Shown: in pieces, positions 45,575 to 56,124 of the stretch | Numbering within the stretch: the first letter of the stretch is position 1 | Layout: every line of letters begins with the position of its first letter | From: Chrysoporthe austroafricana | Taxonomy: Eukaryota > Ascomycota > Sordariomycetes > Diaporthales > Cryphonectriaceae | Direction of reading: 5' to 3' | DNA: 64,000 nt | Assembly (NCBI GenBank): GCA_001051155.2 | Contig: JYIP02000003.1 | Coordinates: forward strand, 2,418,001 to 2,482,000 | Notes under the pieces: model-generated | The model's database searches: none | What the model saw: only the letters and a program-made list of their open reading frames with translations | What the model was told of the DNA's origin: nothing | Program-made: the position numbers and the translations under genes

Positions 45575-46351
45575 CTATGAAGATGGAGGGGCCGAGGACG
45601 GCGTTGTTGTCACCGCTGGCGTGACCGCTGGCTTCTCTGCTGTGTGTAATTGCTTCCGAGGTCGCTTCAATTCCTCCATTGTGACCTCTTTCAGCTTCGT
45701 GATGCCAACCACCGGTGGCTCTCCTTTCTTGATAAATTCGTACTGGCCCGGCAGCTTGTTCCCCGCGAGCCGGAAGGCATCTCTGGCGACCTGCTCGTGC
45801 AGTGCTCCTCTTATCTCGAATATCACCCTGTTGACTGCCACTCTAGTCGCCCAATGATCGAAAGATCCCTTTCCCTTGCCCATACGCATCTAACGATCCT
45901 ATTAGTCATCATATGCCCATCGCCTGGACGGAGACAAGCGACGCACCTCGTTCCCGCTGACATAGACCCCAATATTGCAGTTGACTCTTGTGTATAATCG
46001 ATATCTCTGCCCGCGCAGCCTCTGCTTTATGGTGGCTTCCGCAAGCTTGAGTTGTTGTGCGCTGATCCTCCTGTGGTGGTCGATCATGCGCAGGCCGTAA
46101 TCCCCAATCATGATCGTTGTGCCTTTCACAGAGCCACCCGTGGCTACTCTTGGCCTGCCCTTCTGCATCTTCTTAGTCCGGTCGATAAATGGCTCCAGCC
46201 ATGAGCCGAGCTGGGGCGCTGTCGACGTGAAAGTTCTGGCATAGCGGGCTAGACAAGCCGCTTTCGCGATGTTGAGAGAATATGTTGGTGTGGCAGGGGA
46301 TATTCTCAGCCCTTGAAGGGCACCCAGGATCGATGGAGCCTGTCGATTCAT
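45575..46351 (-). CDS. MRPL16: Mitochondrial ribosomal protein L16 (uL16m)
   Basis: Two exons, 46351-45947 and 45889-45575, phase 0, giving 239 aa. Large-subunit protein near the tRNA sites. The N-terminus (about 1-45) is Arg/Ser/Ala-rich without acidic residues, as in a mitochondrial targeting sequence. The L16 core follows: GDYGLRMIDHHRRISAQQLK, then across the splice VSGNE|MRMGKGKGSFDHWATRV, the invariant GKGKG segment. A Lys/Pro/Thr-rich tail ends the protein. The start codon is 386 bp from that of RFC1 on the other strand. Confidence 0.94.
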
Positions 46352-46737
46352 CTTCTGAGAGTTCGGAAGGTCTGTATAGGTGGCGTGGGTTGTGATGTCG
46401 CCACGACTCGGGAATGCCTTCCGATCAGGTAGCTCTTGGAAAAAATGTTAGGCAGGGGCGCTTGGTGGTCCGGGCTTCCAGGTACAGTACTGTGTAGCGC
46501 TGCCGCTACCTGCCTGCCTGCCTGCCTGGAACCCACTTTAAAGTGCAGCTTACCTTCCCGTGAACGCGTCGCGCGTCTCCTCGTCAATGACTTCACTTTT
46601 CCGACAACACATCTTTCCTCAGTTCATGCTCTCTTCTCCCAATTAATTCGCACCACGAATACGACGCCCGTATTTCCAAAGGATTATGGGAGGTCTTGGC
46701 ATGTTCATTTCAGGTGTGGCCTCCAATTGATCACAAA
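46352..46737. promoter_or_regulatory. Divergent MRPL16-RFC1 promoter
   Basis: 386-bp intergenic region between two start codons facing away. Contains one MluI box (46564-46569) followed at once by a GCGCGTC near-copy, and CCTG tandem units at about 46509-46530. Confidence 0.6.
46564..46569. promoter_or_regulatory. MluI cell-cycle box upstream of RFC1
   Basis: ACGCGT about 169 nt upstream of the RFC1 ATG, at nearly the same distance as the boxes at RFC5. Part of a run ACGCGTCGCGCGTC holding a second, one-mismatch core. Confidence 0.5.
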
Positions 46738-49700
46738 ATGCCGGACATTCGAAACTTCTTCACCCCCAGAGGGGGGGCTGCCCCCGCAAAGCGACCAACG
46801 CCCAAGGAGGAGCCTCCCAAGAAGAGCCGCGGAAGACCTCGTAAGGTCGTAGAGGACAGCGATGAAGATGATGAGCCCGCTGAACAGCCCAAGAAAACGG
46901 GGGCAAAGCCGGCACCAAAGAAGGCCGCCACATCCGAACCGCTGAAGGGCAGAGAGATCTCTGCGGATGACTACTTCTCGTCTTCCAGCCAAAAGAAATC
47001 TAAGGCCGAGATCACCCCGAAGAAATCTTCTATGCAGACACCCGTTCGTCAGAGCCCCAGAAACAAGGCCATGACATCGACCACGAATGGGAAACGCGCG
47101 GCCAAACCAAAAACAACAACGTCTTACATCAAGACCAAGGTGAACGAGGATGAGGATGCATATATGGACGACGGCGACGATGATGGAGACGACATCTTCG
47201 CTGCAGATGCGAAGGGCCGGAACAAGAGGAAGAACGACGATTATGCCGAGGAGGACAGCGATGAGGAAATCTCGCCCAAGCCGAAACGAGTTTCGTCTTG
47301 GAGCAAATCTCTGAAGGCCCAGGAGCCAGGAGATGAAGGAGATGACTTAAAGGCTGCATCACCCAAGGCCACAGGCACTTCCAAGAAGCGCAAGTCACCA
47401 GAGTCTGACGACGACGACGAGCCCGATCAGGCGCCGCGAAAGAAAGCCGCTGCATCCAAACCTCGCGCCCCGAGGAAGAAGAAGGAACCCGAGACGGAAG
47501 ATGCGAGTTTTCAGGCACTCCTAGACTCCGTGCCCACAGTCAGACCACCCACTCCGCCACCTCAAGATGCTGCTGCAAAATTTGAGTGGCATAAGGCTGG
47601 GGGGAATTCTGGACCTCCGATGGAGGGCGCAGCTGAGATCCCTGAGGGTGCGGATGGGTGCCTCACTGGCATGACATTTGTCTTCACCGGCCAGCTCAAG
47701 ACGATCGGCCGGGATGATGGACAAGCTTTAGTCAAACGCTACGGAGGCAAGGTCACGGGAGCACCCAGCAGCAAGACGACTTTTGTAGTACTTGGCGACG
47801 ATGCAGGTCCCTCCAAACTGAAGAAGATCAGGGACTTCGGCATCAAGACTATCGACGAGAACGGTCTGTTCGAGCTGATCCGTATGGCGCCCGCGAATGG
47901 TGGGTCCGGCAAGAATGCGGAAAAAGTCAAGGAAAAACAAGAGGCGGAGAAGAAGAAAGTGCAACAGGCGGCCGCTGAGCTCGAGAGAGAGGAGAAGGCT
48001 CTCCACGCCGAGGCTGAGAAAGCTCGTAAAGCCGCCGCTGCTCGAGGTGCCGCAGCGCCAAACCCCATTGCTGCCAATGCACAGTTGTGGACGACCAAAT
48101 ATGCTCCTACACAATTGGCCCACATCTGCGGAAACAAGACCAATGTCGAAAAGATACAGAGTTGGTTACAAGCTTGGCCCAAGAATCGAAAATACGATTT
48201 TCAGAGGCGAGGCGCTGACGGTATGGGTGGCGTCCGGGCAATCATCCTGTCTGGTCCCCCCGGCATTGGCAAGACGACTGCCGCACATCTTGCAGCGAAG
48301 CTTGCAGGTTTCGATGTCGTCGAGAGCAATGCAAGCGACACTCGTAGCAAGAAGTTGGTAGAGAATGGAGTCAGCGATGCTATGAACAACACATCCCTCC
48401 TCGGTTATTTTGCGGGCGATGGCAAGAAGATTGAGGGCGCCAAGAAGAACATTGTCTTGATCATGGACGAAGTTGATGGCATGTCAGCAGGTGATCGGGG
48501 TGGCGTTGGGGCGCTGGCTAAGTTCTGCAAGAAGACTGAGGTGCCCCTGATTCTGATCTGCAACGAACGAAGGCTGCCCAAAATGAAACCATTCGATCAC
48601 GTTGCCTATGATATCCAGTTCAGACGACCTACCGTGGATCAAGTTCGCTCGCGGATCATGACCATCTGCCATCGAGAGGGCCTGAAGCTGCCCGTCCAGG
48701 TCGTTGATGCTCTCATCGAGGGTAGTAACAAGGATATCAGGCAAATCATCAACATGCTCTCCACTATCAAACTTGATCAAACAGCCATGGACTATGACCA
48801 AAGCAAGTCCATGTCCAAAGCATGGGAGAAGCATGTCATACTCAAGCCATGGGATATATGTCAGAAATTACTTGGTGGCAATCTGTTCAACCCAGCGAGC
48901 AAGGCTACCCTCAACGACAAGATCGAGTTGTATTTCAACGACCATGAATTCAGTTATCTCATGATTCAGGAGAACTATCTCAAAGCCAGACCGGCAGGTT
49001 TGAGCGGCAAGGGATACAATAGGCGAGAGGAGAACCTGAAGTATCTGGAGCTCGTGGACCAGGCAGCTGAGAGCATCAGCGATGGTGATCTCGTGGACAG
49101 GATGATCCACGGTTCGCAGCAACAGTGGACCCTCATGCCCACGCACGCAGTATTCAGCACCGTCCGACCTGCGAGCTTCGTTGCTGGTAGCATGGTTGGC
49201 TCCAGTTTCACCTCGTGGTTTGGCAACAACAGCAAGCAAGGCAAGCTCGGTCGCTTCACACGTGAAATCCACTCTCATATGCGACTCAAATCCTCTGGGG
49301 ACGCAAATGAGATCCGCCAGCAGTACCTACCTGTGCTTTGGTACCAGCTCGTCAAGCGCCTATCATACGAGGGCAAGGACTGCGTTGGGGACGTCATAGA
49401 TCTTATGGACAGCTACTATTTGACGAAGGAAGACTTTGATGCCATCAAAGAGCTCGGCGTTGGTCCGCAAGCTGATGGCCTGGTCGAACTTGAATCGCAG
49501 ACCAAGGCCGCCTTCACGAGGACGTAAGTGGGGCCTTTTCCGTCATTGTCGACGCTGAGCTGACTATCACAGGTACAATTCCATGTCTCACCCGGTACCT
49601 TTCATGAAGGCCAGCAGCGTGACCGCGCCGAAGGCAAATAAAGAGGTGCCCGACATCGAGGATGCCATTGATGCAGACGACGACGAGGCTGAAGTTGTTG

Positions 49701-49894
49701 AGCCGGTAGACGTAGATGATGATGAGATCGATCTCAAGAAGGACAAGTACATCAAGCAGCCCAAAGCCAAGGCTAAGCGAGGGTCCAAGCAGAAGGCGGC
49801 TGATGAGGACGACGAGGCGGATGACGGTGCTGGAAAGACAACAAAGGGTCGCGGTAAAGGTAAGGCTGCCGCCAAGAGCAAGACGAAGAAATGA
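46738..49894 (+). CDS. RFC1: Replication factor C subunit 1 (large subunit)
   Basis: Two exons, 46738-49523 and 49573-49894, giving 1035 aa. Largest subunit of the clamp loader. N-terminus MPDIRNFFTPRG carries a PIP-box-like IxxFF. A long acidic/basic disordered region (about 15-300) precedes a BRCT domain at about 306-390 (GCLTGMTFVFTGQLKTIGRD). A Lys/Glu coiled segment leads to the AAA+ module with Walker A GPPGIGKTT from residue 506 and Walker B LIMDEVDG at 574-581. The C-terminal RFC1 domain is followed by an acidic stretch and a basic end (GRGKGKAAAKSKTKK). The open frame extends 14 codons upstream, but the ATG at 46738 begins the conserved sequence. Arginine-finger-type SRC is absent, as usual for RFC1. 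Confidence 0.96.
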
Positions 49895-50592
49895 ACCGCA
49901 GCTTCTCATACGAAGGCGGGCGGGTGGACAGGGTCAACTTTTGCGACCAGGTATGGTATGAGACCGTGTTTTTCTTTTGCTTTGCGACACTACTCTCTTA
50001 GAGAACGGGGTCTTTAGAAAATATAAGCGACGTACATCTCGGTTCTTGTAGACCTACTGGAGATACTTTTTGAGTACGATGCTTGTTGGGAGGAATGACG
50101 CTCGTGAGAAGCAGTTACTGAACAAATGAACAGGCTCACATGTCTGCAAATGATAATCCAGTATGAAGCCCAGGATATCAACTTGATACCCGAGATAGCG
50201 TCAGTTTTAGGCCTGCTTCTTGTCCTACGGGTACGATTATGCCCTCTTGATATCCCTTGTTTGTGACTGTTGATTTACTGCATGTCAACATGTAGTTTGC
50301 AAGTAGGGTCCGTGTGTCAAGTTAGGTGTGTCCACCACTTTCGGCCTCAGATATCAACAACACTCACTAAAATTCTCGTCGTTATTTAAGATCTCTCGCT
50401 ATTTTCATCGCGGTCCCTTCCAATGCACGCCTGCCCAGAACATGGATGTCTTTCAAGTGAGAATGACCCTTTCGACACATTGATAATATCAGATCACTAC
50501 AACACCACTTCCCGTCAACAAATCCTAGTGACCACTCGAACACCGTTTTTGAATGCTGCCTTTTTGTAAACTGGTCACATCTCAGTGCTGAC
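49895..50592. other. RFC1 3' flank and promoter of the next gene
   Basis: About 700 bp, AT-richer than coding DNA; no gene or distinctive motif recognised. Confidence 0.55.
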
Positions 50593-52327
50593 ATGTATCA
50601 TGAGCACCAGTTCAGTCCGGACTCCGTTCGGCCAGCGCCCTACGAGGAGACGTCTGAGGACGAGGATCGCCAGCATGGCAAAGAAGGTACGCACATTGCT
50701 TCAAAGACGACAGAGTACATGTAGCTCTACTTTTCTAACCCCCACTACCAGACGATGCGGTCGGTTTAGTTCTGCCCGGGTGCTCCAAGGGAAAGGATCA
50801 CGCGAAGAAGTGGAACGTGACGACGTCGATGATGCAGGCTTACCTTGCCATGCGTGGCCCAGGTGCAGATATCGAAGACCCCCTACTGAGTTGGATAGGC
50901 AAGCAGGACAAGAAGAATGCGAAGACAGGAGAGCCTAGGTACGTTTACCCACGCCCTTTATTACGATAACACCGATGATTTACAGGTGAAACACGTTTCA
51001 GCATGCTCGATGATGTCAACGAATCCATCAAAGAGAAGTGTGAATGGGATGTTCATGGCCCAGCACAATTCACCGAGGAGGAACGTCTCACCGTGTTCCG
51101 CTACACCCGTCCCAAGATCAACCACCTCAGGGTCCCCGAGTCTTTCGGTCGCGATGCGCTGGAGGCACTCTGGCAGCACCGTGACAAGGAGAGTGATGGA
51201 TGGCACAAGTATGCTGCTAGCGAAGTCTCAGACAACGAGGGTGCTCCTAGCGATGGTCGTATCTCTCCCTGCACGTTTGCACGTTGGGCTGAGGGCGCAA
51301 AGAAGTGGGATACGCCCGGAGACAAGTACAAATCCATGTGGGAGACTCGAAAGACCTACGACGTAGCCGTAGGTAGCGAGCCCATGGTTCAATATGAGTG
51401 GACTACTGACAACGAAGATTAGGAGGAGCGCCAGCGACCCCGGTCCCCAAACATGACCGAGCCACGAAAGCCGAAGTATCGCGACCGTCAGACTCAATTT
51501 GACGAGGACGATGGCCGGCCCCTCTCTGCTGCTTGCAGTGAGTTTGCGGCGACCGAGCCGTCTATCGTCTGGTCCCCACCACGTGAGCAAGACGGACTGC
51601 TTGCACCAGCGAGCCGGTGATCCTGTACTAATGTCTGGATGACAGCTATGAATGCAATTCTGCCTCCTGACTTCTATAATCATAAAATGGACCGTATGGA
51701 CCCTGAGCTGGCTAAAGCTCTGCGCGAGGGTGCCACCGCCACCGCACCGTCCTTTGGGGTTGACTCTGCAGAGGAGACAGAGAACTTCAGTCCTGTGAGT
51801 CTGCTTCAATGTGACCTTCCCAATTACCTTAAGAGGTTCCCTCTGACGTTCGTTTCGGCATATCGCAGTCCGTGGTCGACTGTGTCGTCGAGAAATACTG
51901 GGGCCTCGAGCGGATAAACGCTATTATTGCAGGTAAGCACCGCGATCTCGCCTTCCTCAAGTACAACGAGGAACAGGTGAACTTGGTCAACGAAAAGTAC
52001 CGGCACAACATCCGCCACCTGAAGCAGGAGAACCGCAAATTAGGCGACTGTCTGGCGCTACAGCAAGATGCGCGCAACCGGCGAGTCATCAAGTCAGTCG
52101 ACAGGCACATCCGTAGTCTGAACTACGAGGGCAAGGCGAAGCTCGCCGAAGTGAAGGCCAGGTACAAAGAGAACGAGCAGCTTCGCAACGAGTATGAGGA
52201 GATGCAGGGTGTACAGAAGAGGCTGCTAGCGGAGTTTGGCAAGGATACGCCCGAGGAGGTCTTCAAGATGTTCCCCAATGTCTGGGAACCGTTGGGGATG
52301 AGGAAGAATCGCCGGAACTTCTCCTGA
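50593..52327 (+). CDS. Unrecognised six-exon protein with C-terminal coiled coil
   Basis: Exons: 50593-50686, 50752-50938, 51002-51368, 51423-51537, 51646-51794 and 51869-52327, giving 456 aa. I do not recognise the family. The N-terminal 35 residues are acidic. Residues about 38-215 look folded (WNVTTSMMQAYLAMRGPG, FTEEERLTVFRYTRPKINHL, FARWAEGAKKWDTPGDKYK). A polar linker rich in Arg/Pro/Asp (about 217-256) leads to a helical part (MNAILPPDFYNHKMDRMDPE) and a long charged coiled coil (about 330-440). No signal peptide or membrane segment. Exon 4 rests on a GTAGGT donor at 51369 and a TTAG acceptor with a CTGAC branch site; without this intron the frame stops at 51422. All six phases agree. 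Confidence 0.72.
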
Positions 52328-52975
52328 AAGAGAGAGCTTGGAGCGCTGTCCCGTCCTGACTGCTACTCAGTGCCTTGGGCCTGCATACATGGAAGGAACA
52401 GTGCCTGTCCTTCTCACGTTCCCTGGGGATGAGTCCACATGGATGGGTGATGTACAACTTTGAGGCGGTCTCTAAGCGAATGCGAATCGCTATGAAGGCC
52501 TTCACGCACGCCGGCATGTTGGGCAGGGGAGGCCCCGTCCTGGGCCACTTGATTTTTGTGGCGATAAGCACGAATTAGTTAGAGGCTTGTGCAAACGCAT
52601 CGCGGGAACCTGATGTCAGGGGCGTTCTTGAGTCGCCACCAAGAGGCGAGAGCCGGAGACTTGCACCTGGCTGCACATGGCCATAACGGAAGTCGTGGTG
52701 GTCATACGCCCCAAGGCATGAACATGCGGAGCTGTCGATATCTATGTACAGGGGGTGGTGATGCAGATATCTTCCAAAATCCCGAGAACGACCTGCAACC
52801 AGCCATGCCATATACTTTTTCCGTGATATGAGAGGAGCATTCATCATCCATGTCCGCCCAAACGCCAATGCCGGTCTGCTTTTTTTTCGGTTTGCTCGTA
52901 TAGCATCACATGAATAGTAGTACACTTGGACATGAAGGGTAATCTATCCTGTCCGCTAAGGGGTCAAGAGGCCTT
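52328..52975. other. Convergent 3' flanks
   Basis: Gene-free stretch between two facing stop codons; nothing recognised. Confidence 0.55.
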
Positions 52976-53778
52976 CTATTTGTTCTTGACCACGCCCACC
53001 TTGGCGGCGCGCAGCACCCGGCTGTTGAGCTTGAAGCCCTTTTGCTGGACGTAGAACACGATATTGTCCTCCTTGCCCTCCTGGGGCGACATGAAGGTCG
53101 CCTCATGCTCGTTGGGGTTGAATTTCTCGCCGGTCGGGTCGAAGCGCTCAAGGCCGTGCTTCTTGAGGGTGTTCATGAGGATGTCGTCGGTCATCTTGAG
53201 GCCCTCGTACAGGTTTACCAGGTCCTTGAGATCCTCGGACTTATCCTCAGACGCCAGCTTAGCCGCCGGCACCATCGACAGCGCCCTGTCCAGGTTGTCC
53301 ACGCTGTCCACCAGATCCTTGGCGAAGCTCTGGATGGCGAACTCGCGCGCGTTCTTCACCTCCCGCTGGGTTCGGTCCTGAAGGTTGCGAAAGTCGGCGA
53401 TAGAACGAAGGCATTTGTCCTGAGTGCGGTGTGAGCAGGAGGGTACGACAAGGTGTTGAAGGAGTATACGCCACCAACCTTCCAGTCTGCGGCCTCCTTC
53501 TCCTTGGTCTCTAGCTTCTTCTTCAGCTCCGTGACAGCCGCGTCCTCGGCCGGCTCAGAAAGAGGCTCAGAGCTTTCTGGTGCCGGCTCCGACCCTGCAA
53601 CGCCCTCCTTCTGTGCATCCTTGGCCGCCTCACTGTACCATCTTGCCGCCACTGGTTGTATCCTCCGTACTGCGATGGGCGTGACAAAGGTCTGTGGTCG
53701 GGAAAGGTGTCGCTGCACAGTAGAGCGGGTCCTTGAGCAGAGAGCTCTAGAAGGAGCGACGAGGGCTTGTCGGAGCAT
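52976..53778 (-). CDS. MGE1: Mitochondrial GrpE nucleotide-exchange factor
   Basis: Two exons, 53778-53479 and 53419-52976, phase 0, giving 247 aa. Releases ADP from mitochondrial Hsp70 in protein import and folding. The first ~45 residues (MLRQALVAPSRALCSRTRS...) are Arg/Ser-rich and form an amphipathic presequence. An acidic Glu/Pro/Ser linker precedes the long GrpE helix (KKKLETKEKEAADWK|DKCLRSIADFRNLQDRTQRE) and the beta-rich head with HEATFMSPQEGKEDNIVFYVQQKGFKLNSRVLRAAKVGV, the family signature. Divergent from RPB3 (447 bp between starts). Confidence 0.95.
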
Positions 53779-54225
53779 GTTGAAGGCAGCCTGGAACCTG
53801 TGTGAAGTCCTGTGGTGTGGTGTGCTTGAGCTCAGAGAATTTAATTTTCACTATGACGCTCCCTCAGGACCCTCGGAAAATTTACACAGAACGCAGCCTA
53901 CCTGCACTGCGCTGCAAGCTCTGAGCCCCTGGTAGTCCCACCTGCCGATAAGCTGATAAGCACACCATGCACTCATCCACCCGCCACCCTACCACGTACT
54001 TGGCCTAGCTGTCGCCGTCCTGGAACTTTCAGAACCTGAATATAGATATCCTTTCTCCATTCTGTTCCCCGGCAAACCCAAAAGTCCCTCCGCGTCCCCT
54101 ATCCCGCCTTGCGCTTTGCCAACCGCCGAAGACGTGTCCGAAAACCCTTTCGACCTCGGGTATACGTGCGCGGAGTTTCCCTTCAGTCGTTGTTTGCGCT
54201 GCTGAAGCTGGGAAAATCAGCCACG
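53779..54225. promoter_or_regulatory. Divergent MGE1-RPB3 promoter
   Basis: 447 bp between two start codons facing away; pyrimidine-rich toward RPB3. No specific factor site identified. Confidence 0.5.
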
Positions 54226-55348
54226 ATGGACGCCTACGGCAACGATCCGATGATGGTGGACGGCGACTCGGTCAAGCCGATGGAGGTCAAGATTACAGAG
54301 GTAAGAGAAGGGCGCAAAGCGCTCAAAGGTGATGCCACGGTGTTCTAATGAGATCGCCAATGGTAGGCCGACGGCCATCATGTCAACTTCAACCTCGCCA
54401 ACGTCGACCTTTCTCTCGCCAACGCCCTGCGCCGCATTATCCTTGCCGAAGTCCCGACGATCGCTATTGATCTGGTTGAGATTGAGGAAAATAGCAGCGT
54501 TCTGGCTGACGAGTTTATCGCCCACCGCCTGGGCCTCATTCCCCTCAACTCCAAGAACGCCGACGATGTCGTCTATACCCGCGACTGCGAGTGCGAGCAG
54601 TACTGCGAGCTCTGCAGCGTCAAGCTCACCCTACATGCCAAGTGTACCACCCACGGCGAGATCATGAAGGTCTATGCCCGCGACCTAGTCGTCGACCCCA
54701 TGCGGCCCAACGAGTGGGTCGGCACGCCTGTCATCAACGATCCCGACGGCCAGGGGCCGCTGATTGCGAAGCTGCGGGATGGCCAGGAGCTGAGGTTGAC
54801 CTGCATTGCGAAGAAGGGCATGGCCAAGGAGCATGCCAAGTGGGCCCCTACCGCCGCTGTCGGCTTCGAGTACGATCCTCACAACAAGCTGGGCCACACT
54901 GATCTGTGGTTTGAGGGCAAGGGAGAGGGTGCGAAAGCAGAGGACGAGTGGTACGCCTCTCCGCGAGATATTTATATGCCCGTATGGTGCTGATCTTCTC
55001 TATAGGCCTCGAAGCAAGTACGCAGACTTCGAAGAGCCCCGACAAGCGACCCAGGGGTTCGATTGGGATGCCGTGCCCAGCAAGTTCTACTTCGAGGTAG
55101 AGAGCGCGGGGAATTTGGAGCCCGACGCTATCATCCAGCAGGGCATCGCTGTCATGCAGCAGAAGCTTGCGAGTCTGATCCATGGACTCACAGAGGATGA
55201 GTCCAGTGGCGACTACGCTGGTCCCCGGAGTCCTGAGTTTGGCGGTGGTGATGGCTGGGGTCAAGAACATGGCTTCACAACCCCATTTGTGGGCGGCAGC
55301 ACGACGCCCTATGCCACAACGCCTTTCAACGCCCCGGGAGGTTATTGA
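54226..55348 (+). CDS. RPB3: RNA polymerase II subunit RPB3
   Basis: Three exons: 54226-54300, 54367-54950 and 55006-55348, giving 333 aa. Alpha-like assembly subunit that pairs with RPB11. Seen: dimerisation motif NFNLANVDLSLANALRRIILAEVPTIA split around the insert domain; a zinc site in CECEQYCELC near residues 96-106; VGFEYDPHNKLGHTDLWFE; and a C-terminal helix EPDAIIQQGIAVMQQKLASL. The last ~55 residues are a Gly/Thr/Ser-rich extension longer than in yeast (GGSTTPYATTPFNAPGGY). Intron 2 interrupts the Trp codon before PRSKYADFEE. Intron 1 is 66 nt. Confidence 0.96.
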
Positions 55349-56124
55349 ATACCATCATAGGGAGAAACTAGTGCTGCTGATGAGACCTTCCGCGTCCTGG
55401 GCCGGGACGTGTTCTGCCTCCTGTCGGCAAAGGCGAGACAGCGTGCCCGCTAGGCATGAGCCCGTCTGGGATTATCCGGCTGGTAGAGGCTGAGATGGAA
55501 TACCTGGGCACCTCGTCCACAAGTGGCAAGAGGTAACGGAAGGGTACATGGTGCATGGCAACGAAGGTTGCGCAAAATACCCGTGCGGGGACGAAATCTT
55601 CGTCAGTAGTCTGCAAAAGAGGGAGGGATACTCAGCGCGGGAAAATAGATACCCTCATTGCATTGGACGGCGTCACGGTTGTTTGGGGTCCTCGGAAAAT
55701 GGAAAGGCGTTTATCAACGGTCTGGAAAACAATACGCGTAGTCACCACTACAGCTAGAGCTTCATGTTGACATCGTGTGCATTTTTCGAACAGGCCCACA
55801 CAGTACCTCCAGTGAAATCTACGTTCTAGCTGGCTCTAAAACTTTTTTGGCTGCGTACCTCGGGCTACATCGTAGGTAAAACTACGGTAAATGAGGTGTC
55901 TGCGAGACGAGAGAGCATGCCACGAGAACTTACTGAAGCACACGTACACTTCTCCCTCGAGGTGCGAGAGTGAATTCCTAGAGTGCTGATCGCCAAGAAA
56001 CTTAGTGCCCAGGTTTAGATTGGCCACGGGGTCAGGTGAATTAGACTTCATACGTATCGTAGGTAGGCTGAAGCAGCCGCCGCAAGACTGCCCTCCCAGC
56101 CACATTGCAGGCCTCTAGATGGTG
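55349..56124. other. Convergent 3' flanks of RPB3 and MSF1
   Basis: Gene-free 776 bp; short open frames lack support. Confidence 0.55.

Noticed and set aside
51369..51422. Stop codon at 51422 as the end of the unknown gene's third exon
   Set aside because: A GTAGGT donor, CTGAC branch site and TTAG acceptor remove it and lead into three further exons in matching phase. A short isoform remains possible.
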